A stretch of DNA of 64,000 bases from Neisseria subflava (GCF_003044935.1 NZ_POXP01000002.1:310001-374000); one strand, 5' to 3'. Positions 8,839 through 16,591 are shown, numbered from the stretch's first letter. Numbers and translations are program-made. Notes: generated by a model from the letters alone, not told the origin.

Positions 8839-8866
8839 CCCTGATTGCAAGGTTTCAGACGGCCTT
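8827..8866 (+). terminator. Inverted DUS terminator of the PTS operon
   Basis: AAGGCCGTCTGAACC and GGTTTCAGACGGCCTT enclose CTGATTGCAA and are followed by GTTTT. Confidence 0.7.
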
Positions 8867-9068
8867 GTTTTCAACCAAATACCTTTTATTTTTTTGCAAT
8901 AAAAAACCCTTTACCGATCCATTCCAGCTACTGCCCACTATGGCTTTAGGTACCCCATATCATTCCTTTTTACTAGGTCTTCAGTATACCCAAGCCCTAT
9001 ATAAACACTATCCCTTCGTTTTAATGATGAAACTTTTTATTTCGAAATATGTCTATCCCTACATTCAC
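8867..9068. other. AT-rich intergenic stretch, no gene supported
   Basis: This region is clearly more AT-rich than its flanks. An 81-codon frame runs through it on the + strand, but it has no ribosome binding site, odd composition and no recognisable domain. I read it as non-coding leader for the importer operon. Confidence 0.5.
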
Positions 9069-9123
9069 TTGAAAAAAGATTCAATACCTTATAAATTTAT
9101 AAAAAGATAGTAATTATCATCAT
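9069..9123 (+). promoter_or_regulatory. Promoter with Fur-like operator upstream of the FecB-type gene
   Basis: GATAGTAATTATCATCAT at 9106-9123 matches the 19-bp Fur consensus at 14 of 19 positions by eye. It sits just upstream of the start codon and right after candidate promoter elements TTGAAA (9069-9074) and TATAAA (9090-9095, 15-base spacing). That position suits iron-dependent repression. Confidence 0.55.
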
Positions 9124-9141
9124 ATTTTAAAGGAATGATTC

Positions 9142-10257
9142 ATGAGATTTACGCAACTTTCTGCTTTGGTTGCCGCCGCCGCTTTATCAGTCGGCTCCGT
9201 ATCCGCTTTTGCCAAACCCGTTCAGCTGACCGATATCCTCGGCCGTAAGGTAACTGTCGACCTGCCTGCCAAGCGCGTGGTGTTGGGCTTCTACTACCAA
9301 GACTACATGGCCATCGGCGGCAAAACCGCGCTGGACAACGTCGTTGGTTTTTCCAAAGCAGTTTGGGCCGACTGGGCACCACCAAGCTGGGCGGCATTCA
9401 GCAAAGCCGTGCCTAAACTGAATCAGCTGACCGACGTGGGCGAAGTGGAAGTCGGCACTTTCTCGATTGAGAAAGTATTGGCGCTGAAACCCGATTTGCT
9501 GGTTTTGGCCGAATGGCAATACAAGGCTTTGGGTTCCGATCTCGACCGCATCAACAAAGCCGGCATCCCCATCGTCGTGTTGGACTACAACGCGCAAACA
9601 GTGGCCAAACACGTTCAATCGACCAAGCTCATCGGCACGCTGACCGGCCAGCAGCAAAAAGCCGACAAACTGGCGGCAGACTACAAACGCGTTGCCGACA
9701 CCATCCAGGCGCGCGTGAAAAAAGCCAACCTGCCCAAGCCTAAAGTCTATATCGAGTTCGGCAACAAAGGCCCTGCCGAACACAGCGTTACCTTCGGCAA
9801 GAGCATGTGGGGTTCGATGGCGACACTGGTCGGCGGCAACAATATCGCCGCTTCTTCGGTCGAATTCTACGGCCCGATCAATCCTGAAAAAGTCCTCGCC
9901 GCCAAACCCGACGTGATCGTAATTACCGGCCGCGAAACCGAATTGAAGAAAAACCCTGCCGCCATGGTCATGGGCTGGGGCATTCCAAAAGCCGAAGCGG
10001 AAAAACGCCTGGCAGGCTTTGCCAAACGCGCCGGCTGGGCAAACCTGCCTGCGATTAAAAACAACCGCCTCTACGCCGCCTACCACGCTAACTCGCGCAC
10101 GCTGTCCGACAGCGCATCGATTCAGTTTATGGCCAAAGCGATTTATCCGCAGTTGTTTAAGGATTTCAACCCTGAAAAAACCTATTTGGACTTCTACCGC
10201 CAAAACCTGCCCGTCGTACCGAACGGCACGTTCTACCTCTATCCGAAAGGACAATAA
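9142..10257 (+). CDS. Iron-type ABC transporter substrate-binding protein (FecB/BtuF class)
   Basis: 371 aa with a Sec signal peptide ending about AFA/KPVQL (residue 24-25). There is no lipobox Cys, so it should be a soluble periplasmic protein. The two-lobed class III fold is suggested by the ILGRKVTVDLPAKRVV start, EKVLALKPDLLVL and EKVLAAKPDVIVI, the paired helix motifs of siderophore, heme and cobalamin binders. The ATG follows AAAGGAATGATTC. It is first in an operon with a FecCD permease and an ATPase, behind a Fur-like box. The ligand is not known. Confidence 0.87.
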   Translation: MRFTQLSALVAAAALSVGSVSAFAKPVQLTDILGRKVTVDLPAKRVVLGFYYQDYMAIGGKTALDNVVGFSKAVWADWAPPSWAAFSKAVPKLNQLTDVGEVEVGTFSIEKVLALKPDLLVLAEWQYKALGSDLDRINKAGIPIVVLDYNAQTVAKHVQSTKLIGTLTGQQQKADKLAADYKRVADTIQARVKKANLPKPKVYIEFGNKGPAEHSVTFGKSMWGSMATLVGGNNIAASSVEFYGPINPEKVLAAKPDVIVITGRETELKKNPAAMVMGWGIPKAEAEKRLAGFAKRAGWANLPAIKNNRLYAAYHANSRTLSDSASIQFMAKAIYPQLFKDFNPEKTYLDFYRQNLPVVPNGTFYLYPKGQ

Positions 10258-10269
10258 GGTAATTTAGAT

Positions 10270-10311
10270 TTTCAGACGGCCTTTTAAATCGGAAGGCCGT
10301 CTGAAATTTTT
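10270..10311 (+). terminator. Inverted DUS hairpin inside the importer operon (possible attenuator)
   Basis: TTTCAGACGGCCTT and AAGGCCGTCTGAAA are followed by TTTTT, between the binding-protein and permease genes. Partial termination here would favour the binding protein over the membrane parts. Confidence 0.6.
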
Positions 10312-10373
10312 GCGGAAGAAAAAGGCAAACCTGTTCTCCCCTTTCACAACACTCTTTTTTAAAGGTTTGAAAC

Positions 10374-11420
10374 ATGAATGATTCGGTTGTCGCCGAGATT
10401 GTGAAAAACCAGCGCAAGTTGGAAGGCAAGCGTTGGTTGATTGTGTTGATGTTTTTAGTCATCGCAGCGGTCAGTTTCCTATTCGACATCGCCACCGGCC
10501 CTGCGATGACGGACACGCTGCCCGTCGGCGAAGTGGTCAATGTTTTGCTGGGCAAACCCGAAGTCGATGAAATGAACCGCCTGATTGTGATGGATTTGCG
10601 CCTGCCGATTGCGGTGATGGCCTTGGTGGTCGGCGCGGCTTTAGGTGTCGGCGGTGCGGAAATTCAAACGCTCCTGAACAACCCGATGGCCAGCCCTTAT
10701 ACGCTGGGCTTGGCGGCGGCGGCGGGTTTGGGCGCGTCGGCGGTGATTGCGTTCGGCGGTTTCGGGCTGCCTGAAACGGTCGCCGTTCCCATCGGCGCGT
10801 TTGTGATGACCATGCTGGCTTCGGGCATCTTGTTTCTGTTTGCCTCAGCGCGCCGTTTCAACTCGGCGATGTTGGTGCTGGTGGGGATTGCGCTGTTGTT
10901 CCTGTTTCAGTCGATTTTGTCGCTGATTCAATTTATCGCCGCGCCTGAGATTTCGCAGCAGATTCTGTTTTGGCTGTTCGGCAGCCTGACCAAGGCGACT
11001 TGGGAAACAGTCATCGTTACGGCGGCGGTTACGGCGGTATGCGTGTTTCTGCTTTCGCGCGATGTGTGGAAGCTGACTGCGCTGCGCTTGGGCGAAGAAC
11101 GCGCCGTCGGGCTGGGCATCAATCTGCAATTTTTGCGTCTGAAAACGCTGGTGTTGGTGGCGGTAATGACGGCGACGGCCATCAGTTTTGTCGGCGTCAT
11201 CGGCTTTATCGGCTTGGTTGCGCCGCATGTGGCGCGGATTCTTTTGGGCGAAGACCAACGTTTCTTCCTGCCCGGCGCAATGCTGGCAGGGGCGGCGTTT
11301 TTATCGGTAGCGAGCGTGTTGTCCAAGGTGATTATCCCGGGCGCGCTGTTTCCGGTGGGGATTGTTACGTCGTTTGTCGGCGTGCCGTTCTTCTTCTGGA
11401 TTGTATTAACGAAACGATAG
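10374..11420 (+). CDS. FecCD-family iron-type ABC transporter permease
   Basis: 348 aa with 9-10 membrane segments. Family blocks include LRLPIAVMALVVGAALGVGG, NNPMASPYTLG and GFIGLVAPHVARILLG. FecCD/BtuC proteins form a homo- or heterodimeric channel for siderophores, heme or B12. Only one permease gene is present, so a homodimer is expected. It is third-party to no other transporter here: the ATPase gene starts 10 bases after its stop. Confidence 0.92.
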   Translation: MNDSVVAEIVKNQRKLEGKRWLIVLMFLVIAAVSFLFDIATGPAMTDTLPVGEVVNVLLGKPEVDEMNRLIVMDLRLPIAVMALVVGAALGVGGAEIQTLLNNPMASPYTLGLAAAAGLGASAVIAFGGFGLPETVAVPIGAFVMTMLASGILFLFASARRFNSAMLVLVGIALLFLFQSILSLIQFIAAPEISQQILFWLFGSLTKATWETVIVTAAVTAVCVFLLSRDVWKLTALRLGEERAVGLGINLQFLRLKTLVLVAVMTATAISFVGVIGFIGLVAPHVARILLGEDQRFFLPGAMLAGAAFLSVASVLSKVIIPGALFPVGIVTSFVGVPFFFWIVLTKR

Positions 11421-11430
11421 GCCGTCTGAA

Positions 11431-12198
11431 ATGTTGAAACTTGAAAACGTACACATCCGGCGCGGCGATTATGTGGTCGCCGACAATATCGATTTGACGC
11501 TGGAACAAGGCAAAGTCTATTCCGTGCTCGGCCCCAACGGCACGGGCAAATCCTCGCTGATGAAAACGATTTTCGGCGAAGTGGCGCACAAAGGCACCAT
11601 CCGCTACGGCGACGAAGTGTTGAGCAAAATCCACCTGCAAAGCTGGCGCAAACGCATAGGCTATATGCCGCAGGACACCGCCGCCGAAGCCTCGCTGACC
11701 GCGTTGGAAGTCGTGTTGCTCGGCCGCATGGACGCGCTGCACATGCACGTCGGCGACGAACTGCTGCACGAAGCCGCAAGTATCATGGAGGAGCTGGGCA
11801 TCGGCCATCTGGCGCACCGCGACGTCATGCGGCTTTCCGGCGGACAGCGGCAGCTCGTCATGTTTGCCCAAGTCATGCTGCGCCGTCCCGAAATCCTGAT
11901 GCTGGACGAACCAGTCAGCGCGCTGGATATGCACCACCAATTGAACCTCTTGGAGCGCGTGGCGCAATACACGCACGAACACAATCTGGTTACGCTGATG
12001 GTGTTGCACGATTTGAGCCTCGCCGCACAGTTTTCAGACGGCGTTATTCTGCTCGGCGAAGGCAAAGTACAGGCGCAGGGCGCGCCGCAGGACGTGTTGC
12101 AGGCGGACATGATAGGCAGGCTGTACAAAGTGGACATCGAACTTTTATACGACAGCAAAGGCCTGCCCGTTATTCGCCCGATGCGGCAGAGTGCGTAA
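11431..12198 (+). CDS. Iron-type ABC transporter ATP-binding protein
   Basis: 255 aa. Walker A is GPNGTGKSS, the signature is LSGGQRQLV, Walker B is EILMLDEPVSALD and the switch His is in LHDLSLA. It matches FecE/FepC-type ATPases that drive the neighbouring FecCD permease. The start lies within 10 bases of the permease stop, with a DUS (GGCCGTCTGAA) making up the junction. A degenerate DUS encodes QFSDGVI near residue 195. Confidence 0.93.
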   Translation: MLKLENVHIRRGDYVVADNIDLTLEQGKVYSVLGPNGTGKSSLMKTIFGEVAHKGTIRYGDEVLSKIHLQSWRKRIGYMPQDTAAEASLTALEVVLLGRMDALHMHVGDELLHEAASIMEELGIGHLAHRDVMRLSGGQRQLVMFAQVMLRRPEILMLDEPVSALDMHHQLNLLERVAQYTHEHNLVTLMVLHDLSLAAQFSDGVILLGEGKVQAQGAPQDVLQADMIGRLYKVDIELLYDSKGLPVIRPMRQSA

Positions 12199-12254
12199 CT
12201 TGACCGCTCCTGAAATGTCGGATTTGAGCATCCGGCCTGCGTTCTCCCTGCAAC

Positions 12255-12311
12255 TTATCCCCTCTCCCGCGGCAGAGGGTTAGGGAGAGGGCGGTAAGCC
12301 CAAGGCTTACC
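12255..12311. repeat. Two adjacent hairpins (CCCTCTCCC palindrome and GGTAAGCC palindrome)
   Basis: CCCTCTCCC pairs with GGGAGAGGG across 14 bases. Then GGTAAGCC-CAA-GGCTTACC at 12293-12311 forms a perfect 8-bp stem. This is not DUS-based. It could be the importer operon's 3' structure or a REP-like element. Confidence 0.45.
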
Positions 12312-12364
12312 TCTTCGACTCATCAGCCCGTCCCATATTTTTTATCCTTAGAAAGGACTCCCCC

Positions 12365-12796
12365 ATGAAAAAATCCCTCTTCCTCCTCATGCTGACCGCT
12401 TCCCTTAGCGCATACGCCGCCAACCACGAAATCAAAATGCTCGACAACGGCAAAGACGGCAGCATGGTGTTCGAACCCGGCTACGTCAACGCCAAAGTCG
12501 GTGACACCGTAACCTTCAAAGCCGCCAACAAAGGCCACTGGGTGCAAAGCAAAGCCCTGCCCGACGGCGTTGCCGACTTCCTGTCCGAAGACGGCAAAGA
12601 CTTCACCCTCAAACTCGACAAAGAAGGCGTGTACGTCTATACCTGCCCGCCGCACCGCATGATGAACATGAGCGGCGTGATTCAGGTCGGCAAACCGGTG
12701 AACAAAGCCAAAGCGCAAGCCGTTGTCGATGAAATGGAAAACCGCGCCATGCAAAGCAAAGGCCGTCTGAAAAAATACATGGCGCAAGTGAAGTAA
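12365..12796 (+). CDS. Pseudoazurin-type periplasmic copper protein
   Basis: 143 aa with a signal peptide of about 18 residues (cleavage after SAYA). The type I copper site reads His58 (KGHWV), Cys94, His97 and Met102 (YTCPPHRMMNM), with pseudoazurin spacing from Cys to His (+3) and Met (+8). These proteins carry electrons in the periplasm, often to copper nitrite reductase. No such enzyme is in the window. AAAGGA precedes the ATG. The C-terminal KGRLKKYMAQVK runs through a DUS (KGRLK). Confidence 0.88.
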   Translation: MKKSLFLLMLTASLSAYAANHEIKMLDNGKDGSMVFEPGYVNAKVGDTVTFKAANKGHWVQSKALPDGVADFLSEDGKDFTLKLDKEGVYVYTCPPHRMMNMSGVIQVGKPVNKAKAQAVVDEMENRAMQSKGRLKKYMAQVK

Positions 12797-12829
12797 ACGC
12801 GTTTATGCCTGTATTAAAGGCCGTCTGAA
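12760..12829 (+). repeat. DUS-bounded repeat, copy B (functional pseudoazurin 3' end)
   Basis: This is the source-like copy of the sequence behind ptsI (8770-8838). It includes the last codons of pseudoazurin, its stop, and about 25 bases up to the next DUS. Confidence 0.7.
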
Positions 12830-12845
12830 ACCTTTCAGACGGCCT
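12818..12845 (+). terminator. Inverted DUS terminator after pseudoazurin
   Basis: AGGCCGTCTGAAA and TTTCAGACGGCCT with a 2-base loop, followed by GTTTCCTTT. Confidence 0.6.
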
Positions 12846-12934
12846 GTTTCCTTTGCGTAAAACACGCATTAAAGCTATATCTTCCGTTTCAGTTTCCGAT
12901 AAAATAGGCCTATTCCGACACAAGATCCGTAAGC

Positions 12935-14197
12935 ATGATACGCCGCCTTTACGCCACGCTGTGGCACCTTGCCCCCTTCCTGATCCGCCGCCACCTGCGC
13001 CGCCGCGCCCTCAAATCCCCAGCCTATCTCGAGCATTGGGGCGAGCGTTTCGGGCAGGCGTATCCCAATCCCGTGCAACGCCCGATTTGGATACACGCTG
13101 TATCCGTCGGCGAAACGCGTGCGGCCGAACCTTTGGTGCAGGCATTGTGCCGTCATTTTCCCGACTCACCGTTTCTGATTACCCAAATGACGCCGACCGG
13201 CCGCGCCACCGCACAATCCCTGTTCCCCGATGCGCAATGCCGTTACCTGCCCTACGACAAATCCAAATGGGTCGCCCGATTTTTAGCCGAACACCGCCCC
13301 ATCTGCGGCATTTTGATGGAAACCGAAATCTGGCCCAACCTGATGCACGGCTGCCAAGAAGCAGGCATTCCCCTCTTTTTGGCCAACGCGCGCCTCTCCG
13401 AAAAATCCCAACGCGGCTACCTCAAAATCCGCAAGCTGGTCGAACCTGCCATGCAGACCCTCTCCGGCTGCTTTGCCCAAACCGCCGCCGATGCTGAACG
13501 CCTGCACCTCATCGGCGCGTCCAACGTCCACGTCTGCGGCAACACCAAATACGACATCGCGCCCCCCAACGACTCGCGCCCGCTTGCCGCCGCCTTTAAA
13601 GAACGCATCGGCGCACGAGCCGTCGTCGTCTGCGCCAGCACGCGCGTGTACAAAGGCACAGACGAAGCCGAGCTGCTCCTCAAAGCATGGCAGGGCTACC
13701 GCGGCAATGCCTTGCTGGTCATCGTCCCGCGCCACCCCGAAAATTTTCAGACGGCCTACGATACCGCCAAATCGCTTGGTTATACCGTGCAAAAACGCAG
13801 TGACGGACAACCCGTTTCCCCCGATACACGGGTTTGGATAGGCGACAGCATGGGCGAACTTGCCGCCTACTACCTCAGCGCAGACATTGCCTTCGTCGGC
13901 GGCAGCCTCGTCGATGCCGGCTGCCAAAACATCATCGAACCCATCTCCTGCCGCGTCCCCACCCTCTTCGGCTACTCCAACTACAACTTCGCCCAAGCCT
14001 GCAAAGGCGCAGTCGAAGCCAAAGCCGCCGTCCGCGTAGAAACTGCCGAAGCCTGGTATAGAACCACGCGCCAATATCTCGACGACGAAACGCTGCGTCA
14101 ACAGCTGATCAGCCACACCGAGCAATTCATTTCGCAACACCAAGGCGCCAGTGCCAAAATTGCCAAAGCGATTGCAGATTGTTTGAATCAGCGTTAA
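12935..14197 (+). CDS. waaA: 3-deoxy-D-manno-octulosonic acid (Kdo) transferase
   Basis: 420 aa, GT30 family. WaaA adds Kdo to lipid A at the inner membrane. The N-terminal segment includes a membrane anchor (ATLWHLAPFLI) and the catalytic Glu60 in HAVSVGETRAAEP. The C-terminal nucleotide-sugar half has GGSLVDAGCQNIIEP. A DUS inside the gene encodes ENFQTAYD near residue 272. Neighbours are unrelated, so it is probably transcribed alone. A possible -10 (TAAAAT) lies at 12900-12905. Confidence 0.96.
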   Translation: MIRRLYATLWHLAPFLIRRHLRRRALKSPAYLEHWGERFGQAYPNPVQRPIWIHAVSVGETRAAEPLVQALCRHFPDSPFLITQMTPTGRATAQSLFPDAQCRYLPYDKSKWVARFLAEHRPICGILMETEIWPNLMHGCQEAGIPLFLANARLSEKSQRGYLKIRKLVEPAMQTLSGCFAQTAADAERLHLIGASNVHVCGNTKYDIAPPNDSRPLAAAFKERIGARAVVVCASTRVYKGTDEAELLLKAWQGYRGNALLVIVPRHPENFQTAYDTAKSLGYTVQKRSDGQPVSPDTRVWIGDSMGELAAYYLSADIAFVGGSLVDAGCQNIIEPISCRVPTLFGYSNYNFAQACKGAVEAKAAVRVETAEAWYRTTRQYLDDETLRQQLISHTEQFISQHQGASAKIAKAIADCLNQR

Positions 14198-14201
14198 ACA
14201 A

Positions 14202-14233
14202 TAAAAAACCGCCTGTTCATGACAAACAGGCGG
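14202..14233 (-). terminator. Non-DUS hairpin after waaA, best oriented for the minus strand
   Basis: CCGCCTGTT and AACAGGCGG form the stem. Read on the minus strand it is followed by TTTTTTATT, a classic intrinsic terminator. On the + strand (waaA) the T tract is missing. It lies just beyond the mini-ORF stop at 14266. Confidence 0.6.
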
Positions 14234-14265
14234 AAACTGAAAAACAGTTTTTTGTTTTCAGCCGT

Positions 14266-14358
14266 TTAATTGACTAAGAGCAGGAACAGGGTTAAGATAA
14301 TCCTAATGACTGTTCGCAGTCTCAGCCATGAACGACCCGTGCGAGTGGTATGTTTCAT
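14266..14358 (-). CDS. Candidate mini-ORF, 30-aa basic-hydrophobic peptide
   Basis: On the minus strand, ATG at 14358 to TAA at 14266. The first half holds five Arg and one Lys. The second half (VIRIILTLFLLLV) could span a membrane. AGAAAGGA lies 11 bases before the ATG, and an intrinsic terminator follows the stop. The architecture is that of small type I toxins and leader peptides, but I do not recognise the peptide. No good minus-strand promoter was found. It lies almost wholly opposite the candidate sRNA, so it may be chance. Confidence 0.3.
   Translation of the reverse strand: MKHTTRTGRSWLRLRTVIRIILTLFLLLVN
14270..14298 (+). promoter_or_regulatory. Sigma-70 promoter for the candidate sRNA
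   Basis: TTGACT (14270-14275), exactly 17 bases, then TAAGAT (14293-14298). The predicted start is about 14305, two to three bases before a stable hairpin. Confidence 0.6.
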
Positions 14359-14420
14359 GATTGAAACCATCCTTTCTAGGGCGGTTTCAGCACAAAGCCC
14401 CACTGCAATGGGGCTTTTTT
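14305..14420 (+). ncRNA. Candidate trans-acting small RNA, about 115 nt
   Basis: It has a full set of sRNA parts. A promoter lies at 14270-14298. The 5' hairpin GACTG-TTCG-CAGTC (14308-14321) has a stable tetraloop. The central region has two alternative stems: GTTTCA-TGAT-TGAAAC (14352-14367), or TGAAACC (14362-14368) with GGTTTCA (14383-14389). The second shows ATCCTTTCTAGGGC in its loop. CCTTTCT is complementary to AGAAAGG ribosome binding sites. The 3' end is a strong terminator (AAAGCCCC/GGGGCTTTTTT). I cannot match it to a named Neisseria sRNA. Confidence 0.6.
14394..14420 (+). terminator. Intrinsic terminator of the candidate sRNA
   Basis: AAAGCCCC-ACTGCAAT-GGGGCTTTTTT: an 8-bp GC-rich stem and six T, with no DUS in it. 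Confidence 0.8.
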
Positions 14421-14483
14421 GCTACCAGCCCCGCGATAATTACACCCAAACTTCCTAAAATCATTCCAAACAAATTTCCACTA

Positions 14484-14529
14484 AAAAGGCCGTCAGAAAC
14501 CCAAAAATTGGGGTTTCTGACGGCCTTTT
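14484..14529 (-). terminator. Terminator built from a variant DUS pair (GCCGTCAGAA)
   Basis: AAGGCCGTCAGAAACCC pairs with GGGTTTCTGACGGCCTT downstream of the OPT gene. Both arms carry the same T-to-A change relative to the DUS, so the stem is intact while the uptake word is altered. Confidence 0.75.
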
Positions 14530-14543
14530 CTCAACCTACAAAC

Positions 14544-16553
14544 TTAACGTCCTGCTTTCAACACGCGGCGTGCAAACACGAACATACCGAAAACAAAAAA
14601 CGCCAAGCCAAGCCATTTGGCGGCCGTATCCCAGTTTTCCAGGTTCAGGGCCAAAGGCGCATCCGAACCGCCGTTGGTTACGGAGAAGGCGATGATAAAC
14701 GCCATAATCACACCAATCAGGCTCTCGCCGACAATCAAACCGGCGGAGAACAGCGTACCGATACGCTCCGCATTTTTCAGACGGCCTTCACGGTTTTCTT
14801 GACGGCGGGCGATGACGGATTTCAACACAGCCGCCAATACCGCGCCGATCACAATCGGCATATTCACAGACGGTGGCAGGTAAATACCCATGCCCACGGC
14901 CAATACTGGCAAAGCACGCTTGCCGCCGGAGGATTTGCGCAATGTGAAATCGACCGCAATCAACGCCACACCAATGGCCACGCCGGTGAAAATATAATCC
15001 CATTGCAGATTGTGCGAGAAAATACCTTGGGCGATGGTAGTCATCAAAGTTGCCTGAGGCGCGGCAAGTGCTTGGGCCGCATCCATGCCTTCACGCGGCA
15101 TTGCGCCGGTAAAGCCGTAGGCTTCATACAAAAGCTCCAACACAGGCGAAATCACCAATGCACCGACAACGCAGCCGATAATCAGCGCAACCTGCTGTTT
15201 CCAAGGCGTCGCTTTGACCAGATAACCCGTTTTCAAATCCTGCAGGTTGTCATTGGAGATCGAAGCCACACAAATCACAGATGCGCCGCAAAACAGCGTC
15301 AATGCCAGCAGGAATTTGCGGTTTGCCTCATCAACCATCAAGCCGCCGGATTCGCCGACCAACAGCAACACCAGCGAAATAATGACGATAGAGACGATGC
15401 CCACACCCGAAATCGGGCTGGAAGACGAACCGACCAAACCGGCCATATAACCGCAAGCCGCGGCCACCAAAAAGCCGATAATCGAAGCCAGCAGCGTACA
15501 TACAACCACCAACAGCCAAGCCAAACCGCCGGAAATATGCGAGTCGCCGATAAAGTGGAAGAAAGACACGCCCAACACCAGCATCATCGCCAACACCCAG
15601 GCAATCATCGCCTTAGGCGACAAATCCTGTTCCGTGCGTTCGGTCATCTGCGCACCGCCGAAATTGCGGAAAGACAGGCGCATACCCTCGACCATCGGTT
15701 TCATCAAAGTCAACAGCGTCCAAATAGCCGCAATACCGATCGTACCCGCGCCGATAAAACGGACTTTTTCCTTCCACAAAGACATCGCAAAAGGAATCAT
15801 CTCCATATCGGCAGGTTGCGGAATATGCGCCGACAGATAAGGCACGGCCACACCCCAGGCAATCGAGATACCCAGCAAAATCGCGATACCGCCGGTCAGG
15901 CCGACCAAATAACCCGCGCCCAACAAAGCCAGCGAAAAGCCCATCGGCACTTGGAACACCGACGCGCCGCCTTTAAACCAAAAGCTCGCGCTGTCCGCCA
16001 CCACGCGCAAACCGCTTGCACAGAAGCTCATCAAACCAGCCAATGCGCCGCCCGACACCAATTCCTTGATACCGCTGCCGCCTTCCTGCTGGTCCGCATC
16101 ATGGTCGCCAACCTTCAAAATCTCAGCCGCCGCCACGCCTTCCGGATAAGGCAAATCGCTCTTCACCACCATCGCATAACGCAAAGGCACAGTGAAAATC
16201 ACGCCCAAAATACCGCCGGACATACACAGCAGCGTAGTCTGCCAAAACGGGAAGCCCGCCCAATAACCGGCCATCAGCAAACCCGGCAAAATAAAAATAA
16301 TACTGGAGAGCGTACCCGCAGCCGAAGCCTGAGTCTGCACCATATTATTTTCCAGAATATTGCTGCCTTTAAAAAACTTCAAAACCGCCATCGAAATCAC
16401 CGCAGCCGGAATCGAAGACGCAAAAGTCAGGCCCACCTTCAAGCCCAAATACACATTGGATGCCGTAAAAATCACCGTAATCAACGCGCCGAGTATCATC
16501 CCCCGCAGCGTCAGTTCACGGAAACTCGCATAAGGATCAACCGCCTGTTTCAT
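14544..16553 (-). CDS. OPT family oligopeptide transporter
   Basis: 669 aa, about 16 membrane segments. Conserved family blocks include ASNVYLGLKVGLTFASSIPAAV near residue 32, PYPEGVAAAEILK, and the GxxxG-rich helices of bacterial OPT proteins. The family imports small peptides or peptide-like metal chelates by proton symport. AGGAATATTTTT precedes the ATG. One DUS near the C terminus encodes EGRLKNAE. The gene stands alone between DUS hairpins, and the substrate cannot be told from the sequence. Confidence 0.9.
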   Translation of the reverse strand: MKQAVDPYASFRELTLRGMILGALITVIFTASNVYLGLKVGLTFASSIPAAVISMAVLKFFKGSNILENNMVQTQASAAGTLSSIIFILPGLLMAGYWAGFPFWQTTLLCMSGGILGVIFTVPLRYAMVVKSDLPYPEGVAAAEILKVGDHDADQQEGGSGIKELVSGGALAGLMSFCASGLRVVADSASFWFKGGASVFQVPMGFSLALLGAGYLVGLTGGIAILLGISIAWGVAVPYLSAHIPQPADMEMIPFAMSLWKEKVRFIGAGTIGIAAIWTLLTLMKPMVEGMRLSFRNFGGAQMTERTEQDLSPKAMIAWVLAMMLVLGVSFFHFIGDSHISGGLAWLLVVVCTLLASIIGFLVAAACGYMAGLVGSSSSPISGVGIVSIVIISLVLLLVGESGGLMVDEANRKFLLALTLFCGASVICVASISNDNLQDLKTGYLVKATPWKQQVALIIGCVVGALVISPVLELLYEAYGFTGAMPREGMDAAQALAAPQATLMTTIAQGIFSHNLQWDYIFTGVAIGVALIAVDFTLRKSSGGKRALPVLAVGMGIYLPPSVNMPIVIGAVLAAVLKSVIARRQENREGRLKNAERIGTLFSAGLIVGESLIGVIMAFIIAFSVTNGGSDAPLALNLENWDTAAKWLGLAFFVFGMFVFARRVLKAGR

Positions 16554-16591
16554 AAAAATATTCCTGTATCAGGTAAACAATCAAATCAAAA

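Noticed and set aside
8865-9110. 81-codon + strand frame in the AT-rich leader
   Set aside because: No ribosome binding site, no domain, and it overlaps the promoter and Fur-like box of the next gene.
14392-14470. A second short hydrophobic frame on the minus strand (MILGSLGVIIAGLVA, ending at a TGA near 14392)
   Set aside because: It has no proper ribosome binding site at its only ATG and runs through the sRNA terminator hairpin, so chance is more likely.
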